A stretch of 64,000 nucleotides of DNA from Candidatus Gemmiger faecigallinarum. GTDB lineage: Bacteria > Bacillota > Clostridia > Oscillospirales > Ruminococcaceae. The notes under the pieces were generated by a model. That model searched no databases. It was not told where the DNA came from and saw only the letters and a program-made list of their open reading frames with translations. Numbering within the stretch: position 1 is the first letter of the stretch; each line of letters opens with the position of its first letter. The translations under genes were made by a program, and so were the position numbers. The DNA lies in NCBI GenBank assembly GCA_019120395.1, contig DWVD01000027.1, positions 38,205 through 102,204 on the forward strand, in the 5' to 3' direction. Below are positions 1-10,327 of this stretch, in pieces.

Positions 1-127
1 ACAGATGCCCGTTGTACCACATGGAAAAGCCCAGCGGCCGCACGCGGGGCAGGTAGCCGTCCACCGTGGCCAGGTAAAACACCGGGTTGTCCTTCAAAAA
101 CTGCATGATCTCGTTTGCTTCGCTCAT
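1..127 (-). CDS. pyridoxamine 5'-phosphate oxidase family protein (N-terminal part, truncated by window edge)
   Basis: Minus-strand translation MSEANEIMQFLKDNPVFYLATVDGYLPRVRPLGFSMWYNGHL is typical of the family N-terminus; SD-like sequence upstream. Confidence 0.6.
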   Translation of the reverse strand, partial: MSEANEIMQFLKDNPVFYLATVDGYLPRVRPLGFSMWYNGHL

Positions 128-163
128 GGTTCATTCCTCCCTGTCCTGTTGAAACACGCCGCC

Positions 164-1354
164 TTATTTCAGCTTCGCCAAGGCGTCCTTCACCCGCCGG
201 GCCGCCTCCTTGGTGCGGTCGGCATCGCCGAAGGCGGTCAGGCGGAAATACCCCTCGCCGCAGGGGCCGAAGCCGGAGCCGGGGGTGCCCACCACGTGGG
301 CGTTCTCCAGCAGCCAGTCAAAGAAGTCCCAGCTCTTCATGCCGGCGGGGCAGCGCAGCCAGACGTAGGGGCTGTTTTTGCCGCCGCAGTACCAGACGCC
401 GGCCTCGTCCAGCGCGGCGGCGATGACGGCGGCGTTTTTGCGGTAGTAGTCCAGGTTTGCCTGGATCTCTTTCATGCCCTCGTCGGTGAACACGGCCTCG
501 GCGCCGCGCTGCACGATGTAGGGCACGCCGTTGAACTTGGTGGTCTGGCGGCGCAGCCACATCTTGTTCAGGCTCATGCCGTCCTGCTTGATGCCGGCGG
601 GCACGATGGTGTAGCCGCAGCGGGTGCCGGTAAAGCCGGCGATCTTGGAGAAGCTGCACACCTCGACAGCCACTTCCTTGGCGCCCTCCACCTCAAAGAT
701 GCTGCGGGCGCAGCCAGGCTCGGTGACAAAGCACTCGTACGCCGCGTCGTACAGGATGACGGCGTGGTGCGCTTTGGCCCAGGCGACCCACTGTTCCAGC
801 TGGGCGGTGGTGTAGGCCGCGCCGGTGGGGTTGTTGGGGCTGCACAGGTAGACGATGTTGGCGTCGGTATCCGCGTCCGGCATAGGCAGGAAATGGTTTT
901 CCGCCGTGGCGGCCATGTACTTGACGGTGCGGCCGGCCATGACGTTGTCGTCCACATAGACGGGATAGACCGGGTCGGGCACCAGCACGGTGTTGGACAC
1001 ATCAAACAGGTCCAGCAGGTTGCCCAGGTCGCTCTTGGCGCCGTCCGAGACAAAGATCTCCTCCAGCTTCAGGTCGATGCCGCGGCCGGCGTAATACTTC
1101 TGGATGGCCTCGCGCAGGAAATCGTAGCCCTGCTCCGGGCCGTAGCCGCGGAAGGTGGCCTGGTCGCCCATCTCGTCCACCGCCTTGTGCAGCGCGGCGA
1201 TGACCGGCTTGGCCAGCGGCAGCGTCACGTCGCCGATGCCCAGGCGGATAACGTCCGCCTCCGGGTGGGCCGCCTGGTAGGCCGCCACCTTGTGTGCGAT
1301 GTCGCTGAACAGGTAGCTCTCGGCGACTTCGGAAAAATGTTTGTTCAGATACAT
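164..1354 (-). CDS. dapL: LL-diaminopimelate aminotransferase
   Basis: MYLNKHFSEVAESYLFSDIAHKVAAYQAAHPEADVIRLGIGDVTLPL... with PLP-aminotransferase motifs; start set at MYLNK rather than the ORF-track start. Confidence 0.95.
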   Translation of the reverse strand: MYLNKHFSEVAESYLFSDIAHKVAAYQAAHPEADVIRLGIGDVTLPLAKPVIAALHKAVDEMGDQATFRGYGPEQGYDFLREAIQKYYAGRGIDLKLEEIFVSDGAKSDLGNLLDLFDVSNTVLVPDPVYPVYVDDNVMAGRTVKYMAATAENHFLPMPDADTDANIVYLCSPNNPTGAAYTTAQLEQWVAWAKAHHAVILYDAAYECFVTEPGCARSIFEVEGAKEVAVEVCSFSKIAGFTGTRCGYTIVPAGIKQDGMSLNKMWLRRQTTKFNGVPYIVQRGAEAVFTDEGMKEIQANLDYYRKNAAVIAAALDEAGVWYCGGKNSPYVWLRCPAGMKSWDFFDWLLENAHVVGTPGSGFGPCGEGYFRLTAFGDADRTKEAARRVKDALAKLK

Positions 1355-1498
1355 ATTGCGTTCCCCTCCGGCGGCACAGGCCGCCAATTTACAGTTTATA
1401 CGGCAATTATACCACGATCGCGCGTTCAGGGAAAGCCCCGTTCCCGCAAAGTTCGCACATGCTTACCCCCTGCCCGCGCCAACCGGGCGGGCGCCCCG

Positions 1499-2554
1499 TC
1501 AAAACTGCGCCAGCAAGGCAAGCAGCGTGTCCAGCTTGCGCTCGGTCACCTGCAGGATCAGGATGTCGCAGCCGGGGGCCTCGGCAAACGCCGGGCTCAG
1601 GGCGTTCTCGTAAGTGTCCCGCCAGCTGGCGGCAAACCGCTGGGACAGATAGTCCATGTAATACTCGCTGAAGCTGTCCCCCAGCACGCCCACGGTGCGG
1701 GGGTCCTGTTCGTACAGGTCGGCGTAGTTGGCGGCGGCATAGTCCGTGTCGGCAGGCAGGATGGTATACAGCGCCGCCACGTTGGCCAGGTCGCCGGTCT
1801 GGGCGCCGTTTTCGGCAATGTGATAATCGCCAAAGGGCACCGTCTCCAGCCCGGCGGCGGCCAGCGCGCCGTCCAGCCCCATCAGTGCGCCGGCACGGTT
1901 CCAGTGGGTGTCGGTCTTAAAATACAGCGGCTGGGCCGGGTCGGTCAGCGCCCGGGCGCGGATGGCCGGGTACTGCCAGCTGACCGGCACGCCGGTGTTT
2001 GCCTGCAGGTAGGCCGCCAGCCGGTCGGTGCGGTTATCCTCGTTGACGATGGGATAGCCGTCGGGCATGTACTCCCGGTAGACCCGGTCCTTGGAAGGCG
2101 TCAGGTCCAAAACCAGCGTGCAGCCCTGTTCGGCCAGCGCGGCGGACAGCCTTTCCAGCGAGGCGGCGGCCGCGGCCAGTTCCTCCTCGGTGTCAAAGGT
2201 GTCGGGCAGGCCCTGGTAGTTGGCGACCGGGCGGGCGGCGTCAGGGCCGTCCTTGTAAAACAGCCAGCCGTCCTTGCCCGCCAGCACCTGATCGTTCTGT
2301 ACCTGGCCGAACAGCAGATAGTTGACGTTGGCGTTCAGCTCCACCAGCTGGTAGCGGAAGGGGGAGTTGTCGGCGATGAAGTTGTTCAGGTTGTCGAACA
2401 GCTCTCCCGGCGCGCTTTGCAGCACCTGGGGCAGGCCGGTGAGCAGGCGGTTTTCGTGGTTGTCGCCCGAAAGCTGTTTGCTGAAGATGTTGAAGATGAG
2501 AAAGCTCAGCCCCAGCACCCCGCAGAACAGGGCGGCCAGAATTTTTTTGCACAT
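1499..2554 (-). CDS. DHHW/AlgX-AlgJ-like SGNH acetyltransferase-associated protein
   Basis: Signal-anchor, 'AGKDGWLFYKDG', 'DTHWNRAGA', 'VLGDSFSEYY' motifs; adjacent to an MBOAT gene. Confidence 0.75.
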   Translation of the reverse strand: MCKKILAALFCGVLGLSFLIFNIFSKQLSGDNHENRLLTGLPQVLQSAPGELFDNLNNFIADNSPFRYQLVELNANVNYLLFGQVQNDQVLAGKDGWLFYKDGPDAARPVANYQGLPDTFDTEEELAAAAASLERLSAALAEQGCTLVLDLTPSKDRVYREYMPDGYPIVNEDNRTDRLAAYLQANTGVPVSWQYPAIRARALTDPAQPLYFKTDTHWNRAGALMGLDGALAAAGLETVPFGDYHIAENGAQTGDLANVAALYTILPADTDYAAANYADLYEQDPRTVGVLGDSFSEYYMDYLSQRFAASWRDTYENALSPAFAEAPGCDILILQVTERKLDTLLALLAQF

Positions 2555-2569
2555 GGCGACCTCCTGCTC

Positions 2570-3982
2570 TTAGAACTGCGCGTAGATAAAGCCCTGATAA
2601 TTGTTCGCGGTCACCAGCACGATGCTGCAAAACAGCAGCGCCAGCAGCAGCGCCGTGCCCAGGGGGCGCGGCTCGGTTTTCTCCCGCAGCCAGGCTTTGA
2701 AACGGGGAAACAGCGCCTGCGCCGGCCCGCAGAGGGCGATGGCCGTCACCAGCAGCAGCGCCTCCCGCACGCCGAAAAAGGCCGCCGCCGTCATGCCGGC
2801 CGCACCGGCCTGCCAGGTCAGGACGCCTGCCAGCTCGGCCAATGCCTGGCCAAGCCCCGGCGCGCCGAACAGCACAAAGCCCACCCAGGCCACAGCCAGC
2901 AGGTAAACATGGCTGACCCAGCGGGGCAGCCTGTCCAGCAGCCTGGCCAGGCCCAGGCGCTCGGCACAGATCCAGACGCCGTGCCAGACGCCGAAGGCCA
3001 CGAACTGCCAGGCCGCGCCGTGCCAGATGCCGGTGCACAGAAATACCACAAACAGGTTCAGGCAGGCGCGTGCGAGGCTGCACCGGCTGCCGCCCAGCGG
3101 AAAGTAGAGATACCGCCGGAACCAGGCCCCCAGCGTGATGTGCCACCGCCGCCAGAACTCGCCCACCGTGCGGGACAAAAACGGGTAGTCAAAGTTTTCC
3201 GGCATGGTCAGGCCGAACATCTCGCCCAGGCCCACCGCCATGTCGCTGTAACCCGAAAAGTCATAGTACAGCTGGAAGGCGTAGGCGACGGTCCCCAGCA
3301 GCAGCACCGGCGCGGGCACCTGCCCGGCCGGCACCGAGACGACCCGGTCATGCAGAAGCCCCAGCTGGTCGGCCAGCAGGGCTTTTTTGGCAAGCCCCAG
3401 CACAAACCGCTTGATTCCGTAGCAGAACCGGTCCAGCGTGACTTTGCGCGCCGGGCTTTTGGGGTCCAGCGCCGCGGCCTGGTCGCCGTAACGCATGATC
3501 GGCCCCGACGTGACGTGGGCAAAAAAGGCCATGTACAGGAAAAACCGGACGGGATTTTTCTCCGGCGGGGTCTCCCCTTTTGCCACGTCCACACAGTAGG
3601 AAATGCCCTGGAAGGTGTAAAAGCTCAGCCCCAGCGGCAGCGCGATGGAAAGCACCGGCACCGCGCCGGGCAGCAGCGCGTTGATGTTTTGGGCAGCAAA
3701 GCCCGCGTACTTGAAAAACCCCAGCACCGCCAGGTCAAGGACCACAGCGGCGGCCAGCAGCGGCTTTTTGGCTCTGCCCGCCCGCGCCAGCGCCAGCCCC
3801 GCCAGCCAGTTGAGGGCGCAAAACGCCAGCAGCAGCGCCGCGGCGCCGTACCCGCCCCAGACGCAGAACAGCAGGCTGACCGCCGCCAGCGCTGCGTTCC
3901 GCGCCCGCGCGGGCAGGACAAAATACACCAGCCAGGCCAGCGGCAGAAAAACAAACAAAAACTGTACGGTGGAAAAATTCAT
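2570..3982 (-). CDS. MBOAT family O-acyltransferase (AlgI-like)
   Basis: 'GLSFYTFQGISYCVDVAKGE', 'FWRRWHITLGAWFRRYLYFPLGG', 'GIWHGAAWQFVAFGVWHG'. Confidence 0.92.
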   Translation of the reverse strand: MNFSTVQFLFVFLPLAWLVYFVLPARARNAALAAVSLLFCVWGGYGAAALLLAFCALNWLAGLALARAGRAKKPLLAAAVVLDLAVLGFFKYAGFAAQNINALLPGAVPVLSIALPLGLSFYTFQGISYCVDVAKGETPPEKNPVRFFLYMAFFAHVTSGPIMRYGDQAAALDPKSPARKVTLDRFCYGIKRFVLGLAKKALLADQLGLLHDRVVSVPAGQVPAPVLLLGTVAYAFQLYYDFSGYSDMAVGLGEMFGLTMPENFDYPFLSRTVGEFWRRWHITLGAWFRRYLYFPLGGSRCSLARACLNLFVVFLCTGIWHGAAWQFVAFGVWHGVWICAERLGLARLLDRLPRWVSHVYLLAVAWVGFVLFGAPGLGQALAELAGVLTWQAGAAGMTAAAFFGVREALLLVTAIALCGPAQALFPRFKAWLREKTEPRPLGTALLLALLFCSIVLVTANNYQGFIYAQF

Positions 3983-3994
3983 TTCCGCGCCCTC

Positions 3995-4846
3995 TTACTC
4001 CACTTCCGCCGTGCCGGTAAAGGCGACTTGGGCCGGGCCGGCCATCAGCACGCGGTCGTCGTCCAGCACTGTGATCTGCAGGGTGCCGCCCAAAAGCTCC
4101 ACCGCCACGGGGGTCCCGCGCGGGCAGACGCCGCGCAGGACCAGCGCAGCCACCGTGGCGCAGGCGCCGGTGCCGCAGGCCAGCGTCTCGCCGCTGCCCC
4201 GCTCCCAGACGCGCATCTTGACCCGGTCGGGCGCGTAAACGTGGACGAACTCGGTGTTGGTGCGGTCAGGGAAAACGGGATGATGCTCAAACGCCGGGCC
4301 GATGGCCGCCAGCGCATTGCCGGTGGGCACCTCCCCGTCCGGCCACTGGATGACGCAGTGGGGGTTGCCCATGCTGACGCAGGCGGCGTCCCAGGTCTTG
4401 CCGGCGGCCTCCAGCGCCACATGCACCAGCGGGCCTTCGCCCACGTTTACCGCAGGCAGGTCGGCGGCCATGGCGGAAAACCGCCCCATGTCCGCCTGCC
4501 AAAGCCCTTCCCCCAGCCGGCGCAGCGTCTTGCGGCCGGCCCGCGTGTCGATCTCCAGCGTGTCTTTGGGCAGGCCGTGGGTGTACAAAAACTCGGCCAC
4601 GCAGCGCACGCCGTTGCCGCACATCAACCCCTCGCTGCCGTCGGCGTTGAACATGCGCATGGTGGCGTCTGCGCCGAGGGTCGCGGGCGGGCAGATACAG
4701 ATGATGCCGTCCGCCCCGACGGAAAAGTGCCGCCGGGACAGCCGCACCGACCATTCGGCCACCCGCTCCGGCAGGCCGGTCCCGCGGCAGTCCAGGTAGA
4801 TATAATCGTTGCCGGCGCCGTGCATTTTGGTAAAGGAAAGCTGCAT
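3995..4846 (-). CDS. dapF: diaminopimelate epimerase
   Basis: MQLSFTKMHGAGNDYIYLDCRG..., 'MCGNGVRCVAEF', 'ERGSGETLACGTGACA'. Confidence 0.95.
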   Translation of the reverse strand: MQLSFTKMHGAGNDYIYLDCRGTGLPERVAEWSVRLSRRHFSVGADGIICICPPATLGADATMRMFNADGSEGLMCGNGVRCVAEFLYTHGLPKDTLEIDTRAGRKTLRRLGEGLWQADMGRFSAMAADLPAVNVGEGPLVHVALEAAGKTWDAACVSMGNPHCVIQWPDGEVPTGNALAAIGPAFEHHPVFPDRTNTEFVHVYAPDRVKMRVWERGSGETLACGTGACATVAALVLRGVCPRGTPVAVELLGGTLQITVLDDDRVLMAGPAQVAFTGTAEVE

Positions 4847-5033
4847 ATAGGGTCCCCTCCTGGTTGGCTTGAGATGGTTTTTATTTTCGGGCGCGCTGTA
4901 TGCCGCCTGATCCGGCCTTTGCCGCGGGGCGGCGCGCCCGTTTTTTCTATTATATCGTCCCCGGCCCGCACATACAAGAAAAAGCTGTTTTATCCCCACG
5001 GCAAGGCCCCGCAGAAAAAGCCCCTTCCCCGCC

Positions 5034-5062
5034 TTGACAAGCGCAGGCGGATACGCTATATA
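5034..5062 (+). promoter_or_regulatory. sigma-A promoter for acyl carrier protein gene
   Basis: TTGACA - 17 nt - TATATA. Confidence 0.7.
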
Positions 5063-5125
5063 TTTTACTATAAACCATCATGCCGCGCCCGCTGCGGGGC
5101 GGACGGACAAAAGGAGAATGCACGA

Positions 5126-5362
5126 ATGGAATCCGAAGTTTTTGACCGTATCCGAGAGTATCTGGCCGACCAGCTGGACGTCGACCCCGACAAGATCACC
5201 CCGGACAGCGACATCGTGGAGGATTTCGGCGCAGACAGCCTGGACGTCGTGGACATGATCACCACCCTGTCCGACGAGTTCGGCGTCGACATCCCCGATG
5301 AGGAGATCGAAAATTTCCACACCGTGGGCGATGTTGTACAGTACGTCGAGGACCGGATGTGA
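5126..5362 (+). CDS. acpP: acyl carrier protein
   Basis: MESEVFDRIREYLADQLDVDPDKITPDSDIVEDFGADSLDVVDMI... DSL phosphopantetheine site; SD AAGGAG upstream. It is the 3' end of the spurious 1785-aa ORF. Confidence 0.93.
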   Translation: MESEVFDRIREYLADQLDVDPDKITPDSDIVEDFGADSLDVVDMITTLSDEFGVDIPDEEIENFHTVGDVVQYVEDRM

Positions 5363-5367
5363 CCCCC

Positions 5368-5404
5368 GATCCCCCTGCGGCCCACACGCAGGGGGATCTC
5401 TTTA
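5368..5404 (+). terminator. intrinsic terminator after acpP
   Basis: GATCCCCCTGCG-GCCCACA-CGCAGGGGGATC followed by T-rich tract. Confidence 0.85.
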
Positions 5405-5539
5405 TTTTAACGCCGGGAAAACGCCCCAAAAATTGCTGCCCGGCGGCATTGTGTGCTATAATGTGGTATACTGTGATGAAAACAGGCCGAAACGGACGCC
5501 GCCGCGCCCGTCCGGCCGGGAAAGCGTGAGGAGTTTATC

Positions 5540-6979
5540 ATGGCAAACGATAAGAAAAAACTGGTGGAGGCGATCACCGCGCAGGAGGTCGACTTTGCCC
5601 AGTGGTACACCGACATCTGCAAAAAGGCCGAGCTGGTGGAGTATTCCAGCGTCAAGGGCTTTGTGGTGCTGCGCCCCTACGGCTACGCCCTGTGGGAGAA
5701 CATCCAGAAAGACCTGGACGCCCGCTTCAAGGCCACCGGCCACGAGAACGTGGCCCTGCCCATGCTGATGCCCGAAAGCCTGCTGAAAAAGGAAGCCGAA
5801 CTGGTGGAGGGCTTTGCCCCCGAAGTAGCCTGGGTCACCTCCGGCGGCAGCGAGCCGCTGGAGGAGCGCCTGGCCGTGCGCCCCACCAGCGAGACGCTGT
5901 TCAGCGACCATTTTGCCCACGTGCTGCAAAGCTACCGCGACCTGCCCATGCTGTACAACCAGTGGTGCAGCGTGGTGCGCTGGGAAAAGACCACCCGTCC
6001 TTTCCTGCGCACCCGCGAGTTCTGGTGGCAGGAGGGCCACACCATCCACGAGACCGCCGAGGAAGCCCAGGCCGAAACGCTGCAGCAGCTGAACTGCTAC
6101 GCCGATTTCTGCGAACATGACCTGTGCATCCCGGTTTTGAAGGGCCGCAAGACCGACAAGGAGAAGTTTGCCGGCGCCGAGGCCACCTACACCATCGAGG
6201 CGATGATGAAGGACGGCAAGGCGCTGCAAAGCGGCACCAGCCATTATTTCGGCGATAAGTTCAGCCGCGCCTACGACGTGACCTTCACCGGCCGGGACAA
6301 CACGCTGCAGTATCCCTTCCAGACCAGCTGGGGCGCGTCCACCCGCCTGATCGGCGCCATCATCATGACCCACGGCGACGACGACGGCCTGATCCTGCCG
6401 CCGGCCATCGCCCACGTTCAGGTGGTCATCGTGCCCATCGCCGCCCACAAGCCCGGCGTGCTGGAAAAGGCGAAGGAGCTGGCCGAAAGCCTGAAGTCCG
6501 TCGCCCGCGTCAAGCTGGATGACAGCGACAAGGCCCCCGGCTGGAAGTTCAGCCAGTGGGAGATGAAGGGCGTGCCGCTGCGCATCGAGGTCGGCCCCCG
6601 CGACCTGGAGCAGGGCCAGTGCGTGCTGGTCCGCCGCGACAACCGTGAAAAGCAGTTTGTCAAGCTGGAGGACCTGCCCACCGCCATCCCCGCCGCGCTG
6701 GACGACCTGGCCAGGGCGCTGTACGACCGTGCTCTGGCCAACCGCGAAGCCCGCACCGCCACCGCCGCCACCCTGGACGAGGTGCTGGCCCTGACCCAAA
6801 AGCAGACCGGCTTTGTCAAGACCATGTGGTGCGGCGAGCTGGCCTGCGAGGAGGCCATGAAGGAGAAGGCCGGCCTTTCCAGCCGGTGCATGCCCTTTGA
6901 GCAGGAGCATATCTCCGACGTCTGCCCCATCTGCGGCAAGCCCGCCAAGACGATGGTCGTCTGGGGCGTGGCCTATTGA
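5540..6979 (+). CDS. proS: prolyl-tRNA synthetase (short, archaeal/eukaryote-like type)
   Basis: [56 protein letters not shown]..., class II aaRS motifs 'RPTSETL', '[15 protein letters not shown]'. Confidence 0.95.
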   Translation: MANDKKKLVEAITAQEVDFAQWYTDICKKAELVEYSSVKGFVVLRPYGYALWENIQKDLDARFKATGHENVALPMLMPESLLKKEAELVEGFAPEVAWVTSGGSEPLEERLAVRPTSETLFSDHFAHVLQSYRDLPMLYNQWCSVVRWEKTTRPFLRTREFWWQEGHTIHETAEEAQAETLQQLNCYADFCEHDLCIPVLKGRKTDKEKFAGAEATYTIEAMMKDGKALQSGTSHYFGDKFSRAYDVTFTGRDNTLQYPFQTSWGASTRLIGAIIMTHGDDDGLILPPAIAHVQVVIVPIAAHKPGVLEKAKELAESLKSVARVKLDDSDKAPGWKFSQWEMKGVPLRIEVGPRDLEQGQCVLVRRDNREKQFVKLEDLPTAIPAALDDLARALYDRALANREARTATAATLDEVLALTQKQTGFVKTMWCGELACEEAMKEKAGLSSRCMPFEQEHISDVCPICGKPAKTMVVWGVAY

Positions 6980-7008
6980 CCCGCATCCGGTATAACAAGA
7001 AAAACGGC

Positions 7009-7067
7009 TCCCCCGGCGGAGGTCCCCGGCACCTTCGCCGCGGCAGACCCCGCCGGGGGAGTTTTTT
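7009..7067 (+). terminator. intrinsic terminator after proS
   Basis: CTCCCCCGGCGG ... CCGCCGGGGGAG then TTTTTT. Confidence 0.8.
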
Positions 7068-7082
7068 GAGGGAAATCGCTAT

Positions 7083-8162
7083 ATGATCGTGCTGGTATCG
7101 CTTGTGCTGTTTGTGCTGGGCATGGTGCTGGCTGCCGTGGGCAGCCGGCTGGCCGGGCGCTGCGCCACCTGGTGCTTTGCGCTGTGCGGTTTTCCCTTGT
7201 GGGTGGTCAGCGGCACAGTGGCCAGCCTGTGCATCGCACTGCCCCAGCTGATGCTGGCGTTTCTGGCGTCGGGGCTTTCCATCACCTCGCTGGCGGTGGG
7301 CGCGGCGCTGGCCGGTGCGGTGGCGGACATCGGGCTGGTGCTGGCCGTCTGTGTTCTGCGGCGGCAGGTCACCGTGCTGCGGGGCGAGTTCATCCGCAAG
7401 TGCCTGCTGCTGCTGGCCGCCTGCCTGGTGCTTTTGCTGTTTGTGCGCGACGGCCTGCTCAGCTACACCGGCGTCGGCCTGCTGATGGCGCTGTTTGTGC
7501 TGTTCGTGCTGGAAAACATCGCCTGCCAGCACCGCTTTATCTATGGCGAGGGCCTGGAACGCGAAACGCCGCTCACCGTCCACGGCAAAGCCGCGTCGGA
7601 CGCAGCCGTGCCCGGCGCGGACGACGGCACGGTGCGCTTCCCGGCCATGAGCATCGCCAATTCGCTGCGCAATCTGGGCGGCGTGGTGCTGGGCGGCGCG
7701 CTGCTGGTGGCGGGGGCCTACGCGCTGGTGGTCGCCTCGGTGACGTTCGCCAATTTGACCGGTATCATCCAGGCGCTGTGGGCGGCCACCTTTTTGTCGC
7801 TGGGTTTCTCGCTGCCGCTGCTGGCCGAGGCGTTCCAGCACCCGCTGGGTTCGGTGTGGAAACGCTTTGCCGAGCGCTGCCGCATCTACCCGCCCGCCGC
7901 CTTTCCCAGCCACATCCTCAACGCGGCCATCCTTAACATCACGCTGGTTTTGCCCATTGCCAGCCTGATGTACCGCAAGCGCCTGCCGGTGGGCGAGCAG
8001 TTCCGCAGCTACGAGGTCCCCGCCTGTATCGCCATGGCGCTGGTCCTGCTCCTGCCCGCCGTGCTGAAGCGCAGGCTGTACCGCTGGCAGGGCGCCGCCT
8101 GCCTGGGCATCTACCTGATCTACCTGGCCGCCGTGATGCTGGCCCCCCGCGCCGGCGCATAA
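7083..8162 (+). CDS. polytopic membrane protein of unknown function
   Basis: Uninterrupted 359-aa ORF with about 10 hydrophobic segments, coding-like composition, flanked by terminators. Confidence 0.6.
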   Translation: MIVLVSLVLFVLGMVLAAVGSRLAGRCATWCFALCGFPLWVVSGTVASLCIALPQLMLAFLASGLSITSLAVGAALAGAVADIGLVLAVCVLRRQVTVLRGEFIRKCLLLLAACLVLLLFVRDGLLSYTGVGLLMALFVLFVLENIACQHRFIYGEGLERETPLTVHGKAASDAAVPGADDGTVRFPAMSIANSLRNLGGVVLGGALLVAGAYALVVASVTFANLTGIIQALWAATFLSLGFSLPLLAEAFQHPLGSVWKRFAERCRIYPPAAFPSHILNAAILNITLVLPIASLMYRKRLPVGEQFRSYEVPACIAMALVLLLPAVLKRRLYRWQGAACLGIYLIYLAAVMLAPRAGA

Positions 8163-8266
8163 GCGTCTGTTTCCCGCAAAAAGCGTCCCGCGCTGCCTTT
8201 TGACCGGAATTTCCGGCAAGGCAGCGCAGGGCGCTTATATTGTCGCTGTCGGCGCGGCGCGCAGGC

Positions 8267-10327
8267 TCAGCCGACGGCCGAAACGGCGATGCCGTCCACC
8301 TGCACCGGCGCATCGCCCAGCGTATGGATCTGCACCCGCCACCCGATGACCGGCTCGCCCACCGTAAACTGAAACACCATCCGGTCTGGCTCGCCGCTCA
8401 GGAAAACAACCTCCTGTTCCACCCACTGGCCATCCGCATTCCGGAAGCCACTGTGGATATAGCTGTTGTCCAAACCTGCTCCGGTCAGCGTCACTGTGTA
8501 CTGTCCCGGCTGCAGCGTCCACTCGTTGGTGGAAATCATCTCCCCAGGGGCAATGGATACCCCCGCCGCCGAAATAACTGTCGCGTTCCCCTCCTGGTCG
8601 GTCTCGCACCGGGAAAGGTCCGCCGCGACTGGCTGCACGTCCGCCTCCGGCAGCGGCAGTTCCACTACGCTGCCCAGCAGGACCCCGTCAACGCGGTAAA
8701 AGTGCAGCTGTCCTGCCAGACGGCTCTGCTGCAACTGACTTCCGTCCAGAAACACATAAAGCGCATCGGATTCCAGCTCGTTCAATTCCCCTTGAATGGT
8801 CCTCTGCAGCAGGTCGCCCTGCAAGTGAGCCAGGTAAAAGCCGTTGACCGTCCAGCCGTTTTCTGCCGCCCATGCCACCAACGGCCAGTATTCCGGCGCG
8901 TCGATGTCATAGCTTGCAAACATCAGGTGCGAAAACTGACCACTGTCGGCCAGCTGCTGCCATGCCTCGCTTTGCAGCGGCGTCTCGCTGCGGTACAGTG
9001 TATCGTCGCGGAAGGCTGCCGATTTATCTGTAAGAAACTCCGCACGCCATCCCACCTGTACAACGATGCAGGCCACCAGCCCCGCCAGCCCGACCGTGCG
9101 GCCAAACCTCAGCAGCAGCCCGCTGGCCACGACCAGAAGCAGGTACCCGGCCAACCAGGCCAGCCGCCCGCAGTTGGCAAATGTATGCCAGAAATTGTAC
9201 AGGAACGTTGGCAGCGGCAGTGTACCCAAGCTGATGCCGCCCACTACAAAAGTGTTGGAGCAAGCCGCCAGCAGACTGAGCAGACCGATCAGCGTACCGG
9301 AGACCAGCCAGGGCAAACGGCTGCGCAGCGCCACCAGCACTCCTGCCCTGCCGCGTAGACACTGCACAAGCCCTGCCGCCAGCGCCAGAAGCGCCGCCAG
9401 CAGGACGCCCCACCCCACAAAGATGTCCACCTCCCAGGTGGAATACAGGCCGGGGACCACAAGGTTGAGCGGATCGGCCCCCACAAACCAGCCGGACGGA
9501 TCGGTGTTTGCAAAGTTTCCGGAGAACGCCCCCAGCACAAACAGTTCTGCCAGCGCACATCCGCAAAAACTGGCAACTGGCAGAAGCGCCGGCGCAGGGC
9601 CGTCCCGGCGCATCAGCCGGACGACGGCATACCCCACCGCGCAGATGCCCACCATGGGCAGGTAATATTGGTGGACGCCCACGCACAAAATACCCGCCAG
9701 CCCCCACCAAAGGCAGGAGCGGACGGCGCTTCCGCGGCAACACAGCCAAAGCCACAGTCCCAACAGAATCAGCCAGTTCCCCGCCAGCGCGGTATGGGCA
9801 AACATTCGTACCGTCAAGACCGGGTAAAGCAGCGCCAAAATCGAAGTCGCCACTGTCCCCACACGTACGGCTGCACCGCGCTCCTCCGCGCCCGAGACCC
9901 TCCACGCAATTTTTTGGGCCAACAGCCCCTGCAAAGCAAAGCTGACAAGTCCCCACCAGCCCAGATACTGGAACCGCGCCGGCAAAAGCGTCGCCAGAGG
10001 TCGAAATAACAGCGCCAGCAGAGGGATTGAATCAGAATACAACACGCTGACCCGGTAGGGATAAACCGTGGCGTAAGACAGTCCCAGATAGGGCAGCCGG
10101 ATCTCACTGTTGCGGTACAGCGCCCAGCCCAAATAATGCTGCGAGGGGTCCGCCCCGCTGTTCAGGATCCAGTCCACGTTGGTGGGGTCCAGCACCTGAA
10201 CGCCGTACAGCACCAGGAAAAACGCCGCCCCCACCAGCGCGGCGGCCAATGCAAAGGCATTGCGGTACGCAGCACTGCGTACCGCACCGGCAGGCCGGCC
10301 TGCCGGTCGCGGATGGAAAAACTTCAT
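8267..10327 (-). CDS. large membrane protein resembling DUF6311/glycosyltransferase-type integral membrane proteins
   Basis: N-terminal many-TM region with 'DWILNSGADPSQHYLGWALYRNSE', C-terminal soluble beta-rich domain. Confidence 0.65.
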   Translation of the reverse strand: MKFFHPRPAGRPAGAVRSAAYRNAFALAAALVGAAFFLVLYGVQVLDPTNVDWILNSGADPSQHYLGWALYRNSEIRLPYLGLSYATVYPYRVSVLYSDSIPLLALLFRPLATLLPARFQYLGWWGLVSFALQGLLAQKIAWRVSGAEERGAAVRVGTVATSILALLYPVLTVRMFAHTALAGNWLILLGLWLWLCCRGSAVRSCLWWGLAGILCVGVHQYYLPMVGICAVGYAVVRLMRRDGPAPALLPVASFCGCALAELFVLGAFSGNFANTDPSGWFVGADPLNLVVPGLYSTWEVDIFVGWGVLLAALLALAAGLVQCLRGRAGVLVALRSRLPWLVSGTLIGLLSLLAACSNTFVVGGISLGTLPLPTFLYNFWHTFANCGRLAWLAGYLLLVVASGLLLRFGRTVGLAGLVACIVVQVGWRAEFLTDKSAAFRDDTLYRSETPLQSEAWQQLADSGQFSHLMFASYDIDAPEYWPLVAWAAENGWTVNGFYLAHLQGDLLQRTIQGELNELESDALYVFLDGSQLQQSRLAGQLHFYRVDGVLLGSVVELPLPEADVQPVAADLSRCETDQEGNATVISAAGVSIAPGEMISTNEWTLQPGQYTVTLTGAGLDNSYIHSGFRNADGQWVEQEVVFLSGEPDRMVFQFTVGEPVIGWRVQIHTLGDAPVQVDGIAVSAVG

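Noticed and set aside
5-5362. 1785-aa ORF spanning several genes
   Set aside because: Antisense read-through of GC-rich coding sequence (dapL, dapF, MBOAT) that happens to be in frame with acpP; low-complexity R/G/Q/H composition. Only the last 78 codons (acpP) are real.
5400-5540. T-box or aaRS leader upstream of proS
   Set aside because: No T-box core (AGGGTGGNACCRCG) or specifier structure visible; only promoter-like sequence.
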